A stretch of DNA of 64,000 bases. Origin: Acidobacteriota bacterium. Lineage in GTDB: Bacteria; Acidobacteriota; Terriglobia; Terriglobales; Acidobacteriaceae. Positions 11,708-20,617 of the stretch are shown piece by piece. The stretch spans positions 1 to 64,000 of the forward strand of contig JAJZIJ010000005.1 of NCBI GenBank assembly GCA_021810625.1. The letters are read 5' to 3'. Numbering within the stretch: the stretch's first letter is position 1; every line of letters starts with the position of its first letter. Under the pieces are notes generated by a model. That model was not told where the DNA came from, searched no databases, and saw only the letters and a list, made by a program, of their open reading frames with translations. The translations under genes were made by a program, and so were the position numbers.

Positions 11708-12720
11708 GCAGGGGCACCAACGGATACGGATTTTAATTCCTGAGTAAACCAGATGTCGCTCATGTCAGCAAGGTTCTCCGGCGGTGACGGCAGATGTTTG
11801 CATACAAAGTCGCGGATGAACTGTTGCTTCATCGACGGCAGATACTCCACCGGAGATTTTCCGTCCACGCGCGCCAACAGAAGCATCAGCAGTAATGGCA
11901 TGAGCCGTCGCTCGACCACGCGAGCATCGCCATTCGCGCGCGCCTGCGCATAGGAGCGCCAGAATGCGGCAATCATCGTTTCCATTCCAAAATTCTCAGG
12001 CGCGTGATACAGCGACTTGAGAAACAAATGATTCAAAAAAAATGCGACATCGAATGTCGGGTCTCCATACCATGCCACCTCACAGTCGAGCAGCACCATG
12101 CGTTTGTCGCAAATCAAAATGTTTTTCGGGCTGAAATCGCCATGTACAAGCGCTTCCCGTGTGGTCTCGATTCGCCGCGCCTCGGCAACAAAAATCTGCT
12201 GCAACCCTGGATGCCGCGTGCCTGTCGTCAAAAGATACGGCTCGACACGAAGCTGATGGAAATTTTCCGTGGTGTCAAACTGTTTTCGCAGCGCGTCGTC
12301 AAGATAAGTTCGCTGGTGAATTTCTCCGAGGATTGCACCGGCCTGTTCAGCGTGCTCCGCGCGGCAGTCCCCGGCAAGAAGCAATTGCTTCCAGTTCGCG
12401 AATCCATCGCCGAGAAATTCCATGCCAAAGCAGGCTTCCTCTGGATCGGAAAAACGCAGTTGTGGCACGACGCCAGGCATCATCCTGCCGACGTATTCAA
12501 AGTATTTTTGCTCACTCACGGTGCGGCTGATGTCCGCGAACCAGTCATCTTTGACCTTCAGCTTCGCCAGCGCCCGTTTGACCACAAACTTTTCCGCGCC
12601 ATCTTCCACCAGATAAATCTCGCTCGACACGCCACCGCTCAAAGGCGCAATACGCGCATGTGAATGATGAACGCGACCATTGCGGCGCAGCCGAGCAAGA
12701 AATTGTGCAGCCTGACTCAT
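11704..12720 (-). CDS. Aminoglycoside phosphotransferase (APH) family kinase
   Basis: 338-residue protein-kinase-like small-molecule kinase. The catalytic Brenner motif is LVHGDFSPKNIL and the metal-binding part is LLDCEVAWYGDPTFDVAFF; an N-terminal nucleotide lobe has KFVVKRAL. The family phosphorylates hydroxyl groups of sugars, choline, methylthioribose or antibiotics. With an aldehyde dehydrogenase and an enolase-like protein as overlapping neighbours, a catabolic sugar or alcohol substrate is likelier than an antibiotic. Start ATG 12720 overlaps the ALDH stop (ATGA). Confidence 0.8.
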   Translation of the reverse strand: MSQAAQFLARLRRNGRVHHSHARIAPLSGGVSSEIYLVEDGAEKFVVKRALAKLKVKDDWFADISRTVSEQKYFEYVGRMMPGVVPQLRFSDPEEACFGMEFLGDGFANWKQLLLAGDCRAEHAEQAGAILGEIHQRTYLDDALRKQFDTTENFHQLRVEPYLLTTGTRHPGLQQIFVAEARRIETTREALVHGDFSPKNILICDKRMVLLDCEVAWYGDPTFDVAFFLNHLFLKSLYHAPENFGMETMIAAFWRSYAQARANGDARVVERRLMPLLLMLLLARVDGKSPVEYLPSMKQQFIRDFVCKHLPSPPENLADMSDIWFTQELKSVSVGAPA

Positions 12721-14192
12721 TCGCTCAATGGGCGCGCAATGGTTTGCGGACGAAGATAATCGTGAAATGTATCCGGGCTGTTTACGCCACCGCCCGTGCC
12801 GCTCAGGTTCACGCCACCGTAGGGCAGGCCGTAGGCAAAGATGTTGTGCGCGTTGATCCAGCTATTACCGGCGATCATGCGTTCGGCCACGCGGTTTGCG
12901 CGTTGCAGATTGGCGCTCCAGACGCTATTCGCCAAGCCGTAGTGGAGCTTGTTCACTTGAGAAATGGCGGCTTCCTCGTCCTTGAAACGCAACAGAAAAG
13001 CGCACGGCCCAAAAATCTCCTCGCGGCAGCAAACATTGTCGTCGGAGCCTTCCAGCAGTGCTGGCTGAACATAAAATCCATTCGCAGCGTCGGGGAGTGA
13101 AGGCATCCCACCATTGAGGATTGCCCGCGCGCCGCCTTCTTTTCCGCGCTCGATATAACCCAGCACGCGCTTGCGTTGCGCCTCGCTGACAAGCGGCCCC
13201 ATTTGCGTTTCACGATTCATGCCGGGGCCGATTTTTGTCTGTTTCAAAACCTCCGTTGCCTTGCTGACGAAGCGATCATAAATTTTCTCGTGAATCATCC
13301 AGCGCGTGGCCGTGCAGCAAACCTGCCCGGTGTTGAGCGTGATTGCGCCCGCAAGTTGTGTTGCCACGGAATCGACATCCACATCCTCGAACACCACGGC
13401 TGCGCCTTTGCCGCCAAGTTCGAGCTTGCAGGGAACAAGGTTGCGCCCACAGGCTTCGCCGATTTTTCTGCCAACTTCCGGCGAACCGGTGAAGGACATG
13501 CGCTTGACACGCGGATGCGACGCCAGCGCGGCTCCTGCGCTGGAACCATTGCCAACGACGACGTTGAACACTCCGGGAGGCAGACCCGCCTCCACCGCAA
13601 TTTGCGCTGCATATAGTGTCGTGAGCGGAGTCACCTCTGAGGGCTTGATGACGACCGTATTGCCCGCAGCCAACGCGGGCGCAACACCCCAGCACATGAG
13701 GGTGAACGGGAAATTCCACGGAAAGATGAAGCCGCAAACGCCATAGGGAACACGCCAGACACGCGCCTCCATGTCTTTGATTTCGAGCGGGGCGCTATAT
13801 TGCGCCCGCGTGGAAAAATCGGCGAAGTAGCGCAGACATTGAATGCCAAAGGGAATGTCAAATCCCTCAGCCGCAGTGATGGCTTTGCCCACGTCGAGCG
13901 ATTCGAGTTGCGCGAGTTCTTCGGAGTGTTTCTCCAAAGCATCGGCAAAACGATGCAGCAACAACGCGCGATCCTTTGGAGGAAGAGCCGACCATGCGGG
14001 AAATACTTTTTCCGCAGCGGCCACAGCAAGCTCAATTTCTGCCGCTCCGCCCATTGCAACTTCGGCCAGCACAGATCCGCTGGATGGATTGATGACCTTT
14101 TCCGTGGAAGACATGCGCGCCAGACCGCCGATGTGATGCGGCAGCGGCTTGGCAAGGAAATCCTGGACGTTTTTGTGAAGTTTATTATTCAT
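12717..14192 (-). CDS. NAD-dependent aldehyde dehydrogenase
   Basis: 491-residue ALDH-superfamily enzyme oxidising an aldehyde to the acid. The cofactor segment FPWNFPF and VIKPSEVTPL, the general base Glu in LELGGKG, and the catalytic Cys in TGQVCC are present. The sequence resembles betaine/aminoaldehyde dehydrogenases, but the true substrate cannot be fixed. GAGG precedes ATG 14192 and overlaps the 3' end of the aldolase remnant upstream, so this is the first intact gene of the ALDH-kinase-enolase operon. Confidence 0.88.
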   Translation of the reverse strand: MNNKLHKNVQDFLAKPLPHHIGGLARMSSTEKVINPSSGSVLAEVAMGGAAEIELAVAAAEKVFPAWSALPPKDRALLLHRFADALEKHSEELAQLESLDVGKAITAAEGFDIPFGIQCLRYFADFSTRAQYSAPLEIKDMEARVWRVPYGVCGFIFPWNFPFTLMCWGVAPALAAGNTVVIKPSEVTPLTTLYAAQIAVEAGLPPGVFNVVVGNGSSAGAALASHPRVKRMSFTGSPEVGRKIGEACGRNLVPCKLELGGKGAAVVFEDVDVDSVATQLAGAITLNTGQVCCTATRWMIHEKIYDRFVSKATEVLKQTKIGPGMNRETQMGPLVSEAQRKRVLGYIERGKEGGARAILNGGMPSLPDAANGFYVQPALLEGSDDNVCCREEIFGPCAFLLRFKDEEAAISQVNKLHYGLANSVWSANLQRANRVAERMIAGNSWINAHNIFAYGLPYGGVNLSGTGGGVNSPDTFHDYLRPQTIARPLSE

Positions 14193-14201
14193 GGCGTAAC
14201 C

Positions 14202-14474
14202 TCAACGACTGTAGCTCACTTCTGTAGCGATCAATTTCAAATCATCGACCAAAGACCGTCGCGACGAGACCTTCCGGCGTTTCAACTCAGCATGATACAC
14301 CTTGACGGTTTCTGCTGGTTTGATCTCGTCGTCAGCAATGCCCCGCAAAGGAATTTTGTCCGGCTGGATGCCAGCGTCCACGTTCGGGGCAAAGACTTCG
14401 AGGAAATACTGAAACCCCTTGCGTCGCGCCTCCGCGCAAAATTCCTTAAAGGCCAGCAGAAGCCGGGGGAACAG
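14202..14474 (-). pseudogene. Remnant of a LacD-like aldolase gene
   Basis: About 80 codons read FKEFCAEARRKG, then FLEVFAPNVDAGIQPDKIP, and jump directly to a C-terminal part with EIKPAETVKVYHAELKRR and RSLVDDL. From memory of TIM-barrel aldolases of the LacD type, these pieces belong to the middle and the end of a roughly 300-residue protein. The N-terminal half and the stretch between them are missing, without a frame break at the junction. No start codon with a binding site exists. It ends just upstream of the ALDH gene, so it was probably the first gene of this operon. Confidence 0.55.
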
Positions 14475-14499
14475 ACCCTGACTCAGCCCATGACCGATT

Positions 14500-15498
14500 C
14501 TAGGCTTTCCGAAATATCTGCTTAAAAAAATGGCCGATGTGGTGGAAGAGGCCGCCAGAAGATGGTTTGGGCGGAGGTGCCTGGGTTGTTGTTGCAGCGG
14601 AACCAGTCGCGCCGCCGGGAGCGGTCGCGTTGGCTGGAGGAGGATGGTTCGCGTCGTAGGTAAGCGTGGTCGCCACCTCCACATGCACCTGGCCCGGAGC
14701 GACAACAGGCTTGGTGGGCGGGCCGGGCAGCGGCGCGAGTCCTTCGCTCTCTGCAATCGGGAAGGCGGTGTCGGCATTCGTCGTTGCCGCAGCGTTGGCC
14801 GCAGATTTTCCCGGCTTGGCGATTTTGCCAGCGCTGGCAATGGAGAGTACCGACGTGGCCGGACAGCCGCAGGGTTCTGGCTCGTTATCAACCACCGAGC
14901 GCAGGCTGCCGTGTTCAAAAAGCACGCGCTGGTTGGAATGCACGCGATAGACTCCGTCGCCCATCTCCTCGCTAACCGTCACGTAGGGAACCTCGGCTCC
15001 ATGCTTGTCTGCGCGATTGTCCACGCAGGTATCGCCCTGGGAGTTGACGCGGACACGCACATCCGCCTGGCCGGGGCCGGAGAGCAGTATCCGCAGATCG
15101 GGCGTTAAAAGGACATCGGAATCCTTGCCGAGAGTGTAGTGCGCTTCCAACGCGCCGCGTCCCAAGGCCATCATCAAAGGGCCGTTGGAGTCGGTGGAGG
15201 ATTGGGTCTGCGACAGATGCACCTGCGTGGTGGCGCATAGATCCAGATCACCGCCGCGCGTCAGGCGGATGTCCAGCGTCTGCGGCCCTGCGGTGACGGT
15301 GCTGCCATTGCCCAGCAGCAGGGTCGAGCCTTGCAGTGAGAGATTGCCGGAGACCTGGATATTCTGCGCGGCGGCGGGACTCTGGATGCTGCCAACGGTC
15401 TGTTGCGCGACCTGCTGCGCGACGGCAGGCATGGTTGGAATCGCAATGCCTCCCACGAGGATCGCCATTGTCCGACATCGCCGCAGAGAAACCCGCAT
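14500..15498 (-). CDS. Secreted protein of unknown function
   Basis: 332 residues with an N-terminal signal peptide (RRCRTMAILVGGIAIP... ending near AVAQQ). The middle is beta-rich (SGNLSLQGSTLLLGNGSTV) and resembles FecR-like or adhesin-like strands, and a CGCP motif lies near residue 210. The last 100 residues are Ala/Pro/Thr-rich and end in a basic amphipathic tail (HHIGHFFKQIFRKA). ATG 15498 follows GGAGTAGCA within the end of trpG, so it is co-transcribed with trpE-trpG although no link to tryptophan is apparent. No family could be assigned. Confidence 0.7.
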   Translation of the reverse strand: MRVSLRRCRTMAILVGGIAIPTMPAVAQQVAQQTVGSIQSPAAAQNIQVSGNLSLQGSTLLLGNGSTVTAGPQTLDIRLTRGGDLDLCATTQVHLSQTQSSTDSNGPLMMALGRGALEAHYTLGKDSDVLLTPDLRILLSGPGQADVRVRVNSQGDTCVDNRADKHGAEVPYVTVSEEMGDGVYRVHSNQRVLFEHGSLRSVVDNEPEPCGCPATSVLSIASAGKIAKPGKSAANAAATTNADTAFPIAESEGLAPLPGPPTKPVVAPGQVHVEVATTLTYDANHPPPANATAPGGATGSAATTTQAPPPKPSSGGLFHHIGHFFKQIFRKA

Positions 15499-15500
15499 TG

Positions 15501-16064
15501 CTACTCCAGCTTCAGAAAATTGGCGATCATCCGTTTGCCATTTTCCGTCAGCACGCTTTCCGGGTGGAACTGAACACCTTCGACAGGATACTGGCGATGA
15601 CGCAGGCCCATGATGAGTCCGTCGGCACGCGCCGAGATTTCCAGTTCCTCCGGCAGACCATCCTCAGAGACGATGAGCGAGTGATACCGGGTGCAGATCA
15701 TGGGATTGGGAATGCCGCGAAAGATGGTGCGGCTGTCGTGCTCAACGGCGCTGGTCTTGCCGTGCATCAGCTTGGGGGCGCGCGCGATGTGGCCGCCAAA
15801 GGCTGCGCCAATCGCCTGATGTCCCAGACAAACGCCCAGGATCGGCACCTTCCCGGCAAAGTGGCGGATCAAGGGAATGCTGATGCCCGCCTCCTGCGGC
15901 GTGCAGGGGCCGGGCGAGAGCAAAATGCGGGCGGGCGCAAGCGCGGCCACGTCTTTGACGGTGAGCGCGTCATTGCGGCGCACCACGACCTCTGCGCCCA
16001 GCTCGCCCAGGTATTGCACCAGGTTGTAGGTGAAGGAGTCGTAGTTGTCGAGAACAAAAATCAT
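15501..16064 (-). CDS. trpG: Anthranilate synthase glutamine amidotransferase subunit
   Basis: Component II that supplies ammonia from glutamine to TrpE (it may also serve PabB). 187 residues with oxyanion motif LSPGPCTP, nucleophile Cys in GVCLGHQA, and the His-Glu pair in FHPESV. GGAAG precedes ATG 16064. It lies 56 bases after trpE, on the same strand. Confidence 0.93.
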   Translation of the reverse strand: MIFVLDNYDSFTYNLVQYLGELGAEVVVRRNDALTVKDVAALAPARILLSPGPCTPQEAGISIPLIRHFAGKVPILGVCLGHQAIGAAFGGHIARAPKLMHGKTSAVEHDSRTIFRGIPNPMICTRYHSLIVSEDGLPEELEISARADGLIMGLRHRQYPVEGVQFHPESVLTENGKRMIANFLKLE

Positions 16065-16120
16065 GGCGTACTTCCAGTGTACTGTGAGTGCGGCAGCAGC
16101 TAGCCCTGGCGCACGCGCTC

Positions 16121-17617
16121 CTAGCCTTGGCGTGCTCGCTCAATGGCGCGCACCACGGCCTTGGCTTTGTTGACGGATTCCTCATATTCCTTCTCTGGAA
16201 CGGAATCGGCGACAATGCCGCCGCCGGCCTGAATATGTCCGTGCCTACCACGCTGCAACAGGGTGCGAATGGCGATGCAGGAGTCGAAATTGCCTGAGAA
16301 ATCGGCATAGAAAATGCTGCCGCCATACACGCCTCGGCGCACCGGCTCCAGTTCTTCGATGACCTCCATTGCGCGAATCTTGGGCGCGCCGGAGAGCGTT
16401 CCAGCAGGGAAGCAGGCGCGGAAGGCATCCACGGCGGAGAGATCGGCGCGCAGCCTGCCCTCAATCGCGCTGACCAAATGCATCACATGCGAGTAGCGCT
16501 CGACAAACATCAGATCGCGCAACTGCACCGAGCCATATTCGCTGACGCGGCCCACGTCGTTGCGGCCCAGATCGACCAGCATCACATGCTCGGCAACCTC
16601 TTTTTCATCGGCGCGAAGATCGGCCTCCATGCGACGATCCTCCTCTGGGTCATCGGCGCGTGGCCGCGTGCCAGCGATGGGGCGATACTCCACCTTGCGG
16701 TCATGCACGCGCACCAGCAGCTCCGGCGAGGAGCCAACGATATGCGTGTCACCGGGCTTCTTCAATCCAAAACGCAGAAAATACATATACGGCGAGGGAT
16801 TGACGACGCGCAGCGCGCGATAGATGGAAAAAGGATCAACCCCTGGCTCAACATCAAAGCGCTGTGAGAGCACGGCCTGGAAGATGTCGCCCGCGGTAAT
16901 GTACTGCTGCACGCGACGCACAGCAGCCAGATAGTTTTTCTTGGGCGTGCGCGGGCGAAGCTGCAATTTGCCGCGCACCGGCTTGTGCGATGGCTTGGGC
17001 AGCGGCTTGGCCAGCCTGCGCTCAATCTCCTGAATGCGGCGCAGCGCGTCGGCGTAGGCGGCGCGCGGTTTCTGGCGTTGCAGGTCGGCAGTGGCCACCA
17101 GAAGAATTTCCTTTTTGACATGGTCGAAGGCCAGCACTGTATCGAAAAAAAGCAGGCAGGCATCCGGCATGCCCAGTTCATCTTTGGCGCGCTCTGGCAG
17201 GCGCTCGATCAAACGAACGGCATCGTAGGAGAAAAATCCAACGGCCCCGGCAGAGAACGGCGGCGCCCCCGGCAGGCGGGCCGGAGAGTGTCCGGCCAAA
17301 GAATCGCGCAGCAACTCAAAGACATCGCCCTCACTGTACTCAATTTTGCGGCCAACGTGGGTGGTGATGCTTTTCCCATACGCGAGGATTTTTTTATAGG
17401 GGCGGATGCCGATAAACGTATAGCGACCAACATTTTCGCCGCCTTCGACCGATTCCAGCAGAAAAGCTTCCGGTTCCGCAGCGGCGACGCGAAGAAAAGC
17501 CGAAACAGGCGTTTCCAGATCGGCCATCAGCGGCTTGGCCACCGGAATCAGGTCGTGGCGCTTGGCCAGACGAAGAAACTCTTGCAGGTTGGGCGTAACC
17601 AAAGAATTTGCAGACAT
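16121..17617 (-). CDS. trpE: Anthranilate synthase component I
   Basis: Converts chorismate to anthranilate at the start of tryptophan synthesis. 498 residues. The tryptophan-feedback motif LLES (in [17 protein letters not shown]) and the chorismate-binding core ([40 protein letters not shown]) are intact. I take ATG 17617 because AGGA sits 10 bases upstream; a GTG three codons earlier is possible. Forms an operon with trpG and the secreted protein gene after it; no trpD or trpC follows. Confidence 0.94.
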   Translation of the reverse strand: MSANSLVTPNLQEFLRLAKRHDLIPVAKPLMADLETPVSAFLRVAAAEPEAFLLESVEGGENVGRYTFIGIRPYKKILAYGKSITTHVGRKIEYSEGDVFELLRDSLAGHSPARLPGAPPFSAGAVGFFSYDAVRLIERLPERAKDELGMPDACLLFFDTVLAFDHVKKEILLVATADLQRQKPRAAYADALRRIQEIERRLAKPLPKPSHKPVRGKLQLRPRTPKKNYLAAVRRVQQYITAGDIFQAVLSQRFDVEPGVDPFSIYRALRVVNPSPYMYFLRFGLKKPGDTHIVGSSPELLVRVHDRKVEYRPIAGTRPRADDPEEDRRMEADLRADEKEVAEHVMLVDLGRNDVGRVSEYGSVQLRDLMFVERYSHVMHLVSAIEGRLRADLSAVDAFRACFPAGTLSGAPKIRAMEVIEELEPVRRGVYGGSIFYADFSGNFDSCIAIRTLLQRGRHGHIQAGGGIVADSVPEKEYEESVNKAKAVVRAIERARQG

Positions 17618-17789
17618 ACGACGCACATCCTATACGATTCGGCTGAAATTCGGTAGCCCCATCGGAGCGGGCAAAGCCAGACTGGGGGGAGTTTCCCCCT
17701 GTCCGTCGCGCCTATATCCCGCTCCTGACGGCGAAAAACATCGCCAACCGCCGCCAGAGGTGATTGAATGATAATAGAGGGCAGACAAA

Positions 17790-18149
17790 ATGAACACACC
17801 GGAAAATGCCAACGGGCAGCATTCGGGGATTTGGAGCCATTTCCAAATGGGGATACGCTTTTGGATTTGGAATGCGGCACTGGCGGCCCTCGCCTTTGGC
17901 ATGGGATGGTGGGCGCACAGCGGCGCGCGCGTGCAGGCCCAAACATCCGGCGGTGTCTTCTTCCAAATCTCCGGGATCGGCCCAGATAGCGATCTGATGC
18001 TCTATTACCCCGATCAGAACGCCATTTACCTCTATCAGAGCGTGCTGACCGGGTTGGATTTCTTACCCTGCGCCTACAAATTTCAACTGGGCAAGCCCGG
18101 AGCGCCCATCATGCGGCACGTCTGCCCCATTGTGGATTACCATCCGTAG
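17790..18149 (+). CDS. Small membrane-anchored protein of unknown function
   Basis: 119 residues with one hydrophobic segment (about 23-42, FWIWNAALAALAFGMGWWAH) that could be an uncleaved anchor or a signal peptide, followed by a short exported domain containing ISGIGPDSDLMLYYPDQ and two cysteines. GAGGG precedes the ATG. No family recognised. It is convergent with the SDR gene, 7 bases away. Confidence 0.6.
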   Translation: MNTPENANGQHSGIWSHFQMGIRFWIWNAALAALAFGMGWWAHSGARVQAQTSGGVFFQISGIGPDSDLMLYYPDQNAIYLYQSVLTGLDFLPCAYKFQLGKPGAPIMRHVCPIVDYHP

Positions 18150-18156
18150 TTGTCGA

Positions 18157-18930
18157 TCATTGATTGACGCCGCTGGCCAGAAACCCTCCATCGACCACCA
18201 ACACTTCTCCGGTAACGAAGGAGGCGGCATCCGAGGCCAGAAAAATAGCCGCGCCCACCAACTCCTCCACCTTGCCAAAACGGCGCATGGGTGTTCGCAT
18301 TAAAAATTCCTTGCCCCGCTCGGAGTTATCCAAAAGATTGGAGTTCAAGGCAGTGCGAAAAACTCCCGGCGCAATTGCATTCACCGTAACGCCATGCTGC
18401 GCCCATTCAATGGCCAGGGACTTGGTGAGCGAGGCCACGCCTGCCTTGCTGGCAGCATAGGCCGCGACTTCATAGAGCGCGACGAACGTGGATAGCGATG
18501 CGATGTTGATAATGCGCCCGTACTTGCGTTGGAGCATGTGAGGCGCAAACGTCTGGCAGCCGCGCAGGGTTCCTGTCAGATTCGTCTCCAGAATGTCGTT
18601 CCATTCGGATTCTGGAAAGTTGATCGTCGGCGCGCGTTTGGTTTTTCCCGCGCAGTTGATAAGAATGTCCACCTTGCCAAAGGCTTTCAGCGCAGCGTCG
18701 CGGAGCGCTTCAAGGGAGTTGTGATCGCAAACGTCGGAAGCAACACGCAGAGACTTTCTTCCCGTGGCTTCGATGGCCGCCGCTGTTTCGTTTACCTGTT
18801 CAATGCGCCGCGAGGACGCGGCAACATCCGCTCCCGCATTGGCCAATCCCAGCGCCATTGCTCGGCCAATGCCAGAGGTGCCGCCAATCACAACTGCGGA
18901 CTTGCCTTCAAGATGAATCGATGCCGTCAT
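18157..18930 (-). CDS. SDR family oxidoreductase
   Basis: 257-residue classical short-chain dehydrogenase. NAD(P)-binding GGTSGIGRAMALG, NCAG, catalytic Ser in IASLS, and YAASK are all present. It resembles gluconate 5-dehydrogenase and 2-deoxygluconate dehydrogenase sequences, so a sugar-acid substrate is plausible but not shown. ATG 18930 has GAGGA about 11 bases upstream. Confidence 0.88.
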   Translation of the reverse strand: MTASIHLEGKSAVVIGGTSGIGRAMALGLANAGADVAASSRRIEQVNETAAAIEATGRKSLRVASDVCDHNSLEALRDAALKAFGKVDILINCAGKTKRAPTINFPESEWNDILETNLTGTLRGCQTFAPHMLQRKYGRIINIASLSTFVALYEVAAYAASKAGVASLTKSLAIEWAQHGVTVNAIAPGVFRTALNSNLLDNSERGKEFLMRTPMRRFGKVEELVGAAIFLASDAASFVTGEVLVVDGGFLASGVNQ

Positions 18931-19195
18931 GCGATTTCTATCCTCCTGTGTATCGTCTGTGTGGTTGGACTGTATGCGCGTATCTTACCCTGCATCCTTC
19001 TGACATCAGCGTACACGAATGGAAGTCGAAGCGGCCCTTGCAGGTCTTGGATTGCCCCACCAAAGTAGACATTATCGCCAAGAATGTAAGTTTGTCCTGC
19101 TAAACTCAACCCTTGTGGATCGGAAATCTCCATTGAAGCGCGCTGCGGAACGCCCAGCAGAGCACACACCCAAACGCCCGCCAGAGCGCGTCCAG

Positions 19196-20617
19196 ATGGG
19201 CCTTTTGTTTCCTGAGAAACCGGGCGACGCGCCCGCTGTGCCCACGATCCGCGCTCCGTGGAAGGTACACGAATTGGTGGCCGAGATACGCCGCCACATC
19301 GAACGCGAATACATGGATGTTCGCGTTGAAGGAGAAATCTCCAATCTGCGCCAGGCCACTTCCGGGCATGTGTATTTCACGTTGAAGGATGCGGAGAGCC
19401 AGCTTCCAGTCGTGCTCTTTCGCGCCGCCGCGCGCGGGTTGCGATTCAAGCCGAAAGATGGGCTGGAAGTTCTGGTTCGCGGAAAAATCTCCGTGTACGA
19501 GGATCGCGGCCAACTGCAACTGGTGGCCGAAACAATGGAGCCACGCGGCCAGGGTTCCCTGCAAGTGGCCTTCGAGCAACTCTATGCTCAGCTCAAAGAT
19601 GAGGGCCTCTTTGACAACGAACACAAGCGACCTCTACCCGCATTTCCGCGCACCATTGGCATCCTCTCTTCGCCGACTGGAGCCGTGATTCACGACATGC
19701 TGAACATTCTGAACCGCCGCCATGCGCGCGTTCAGGTGCTGCTATATCCGGTGGCCGTGCAGGGTGAGACCGCTGCCGAGGAGATCGCGCAAGGGCTGGC
19801 CTGGTTTCACGCGAACCACGCGGCGGATGTGCTCGTGATCGCGCGCGGAGGTGGTTCACTCGAAGACCTCGCGCCTTTTAACAGCGAGATCGTGGCCCGC
19901 GCCATTCGCGCCTCCAGCATTCCCGTCGTCTCCGCCATCGGCCATGAGACAGACTTTACCATCGCGGATTTCTCCGCCGACCTGCGCGCGCCCACGCCAT
20001 CCGCAGCGGCAGAGCTAATCACCAGCGCGCAATATCGCATCGAAGAAACCGTGCAATCTCTTGCCAGCCGCCTGGAACGAGCCATGCGCTATCGACTTTT
20101 ATTGGCGCGGGAGCCATACACCCGCCTCGGCGTAACGGCAGTCTTTGCGCGGATGCGCGATGGTTTTTCCCGCCGCCAACAGCGCGTGGACGAATTACGC
20201 TTCCGCCTGGAAACTGCATGGCGCCACAGCCATACGCGCGCGTTGCAACGCTGCACTGCGCTGGAAGATCGGTTGCGACGGCAGGATGTCAGACATCAGA
20301 TCGCGCAACGCCGGGAACATCTGCGCGCGCTGCATCTGCGTTTGCAGCAAAGCTGCCATGCGCAACTGGAACGCCAGCGCAATCGCGGCCAGCGCGCGCT
20401 TGACCGCTTGCAGGCGCTCTCGCCATTGGCCGTGCTGGATCGCGGCTACGCGCTGGTCTACAGCAATCGGAATATGCTGGTAAAGGACGCGACGCGGTTG
20501 CATCCAGAAGATGAGCTTCGTCTGCGCTTTGCGCGTGGAAGCGCCACGGCGCGTGTTCTGGGAACAAGCGCCACAAGAGATAAAGAAGACACGAGCAACG
20601 AAAGCACTCCGAAATGA
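19196..20617 (+). CDS. xseA: Exodeoxyribonuclease VII large subunit
   Basis: Degrades single-stranded DNA to short oligonucleotides. From ATG 19196 the product is 473 residues: N-terminal OB domain (VEGEISNLRQATSGHVYFTLKD), the catalytic region with VLVIARGGGSLEDL and SAIGHETDFTIAD, then a long coiled coil and C-terminal DRGYALVY. The frame is open back to an ATG at 19019, but those residues look non-conserved; the choice is uncertain because no good ribosome site precedes either start. The small subunit gene xseB is not adjacent. The stop overlaps glmM. Confidence 0.9.
   Translation: MGLLFPEKPGDAPAVPTIRAPWKVHELVAEIRRHIEREYMDVRVEGEISNLRQATSGHVYFTLKDAESQLPVVLFRAAARGLRFKPKDGLEVLVRGKISVYEDRGQLQLVAETMEPRGQGSLQVAFEQLYAQLKDEGLFDNEHKRPLPAFPRTIGILSSPTGAVIHDMLNILNRRHARVQVLLYPVAVQGETAAEEIAQGLAWFHANHAADVLVIARGGGSLEDLAPFNSEIVARAIRASSIPVVSAIGHETDFTIADFSADLRAPTPSAAAELITSAQYRIEETVQSLASRLERAMRYRLLLAREPYTRLGVTAVFARMRDGFSRRQQRVDELRFRLETAWRHSHTRALQRCTALEDRLRRQDVRHQIAQRREHLRALHLRLQQSCHAQLERQRNRGQRALDRLQALSPLAVLDRGYALVYSNRNMLVKDATRLHPEDELRLRFARGSATARVLGTSATRDKEDTSNESTPK

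Noticed and set aside
19019-19195. N-terminal extension of XseA by 59 residues
   Set aside because: The added residues have no resemblance to the OB domain and no ribosome site supports ATG 19019; the shorter start is preferred but not certain.
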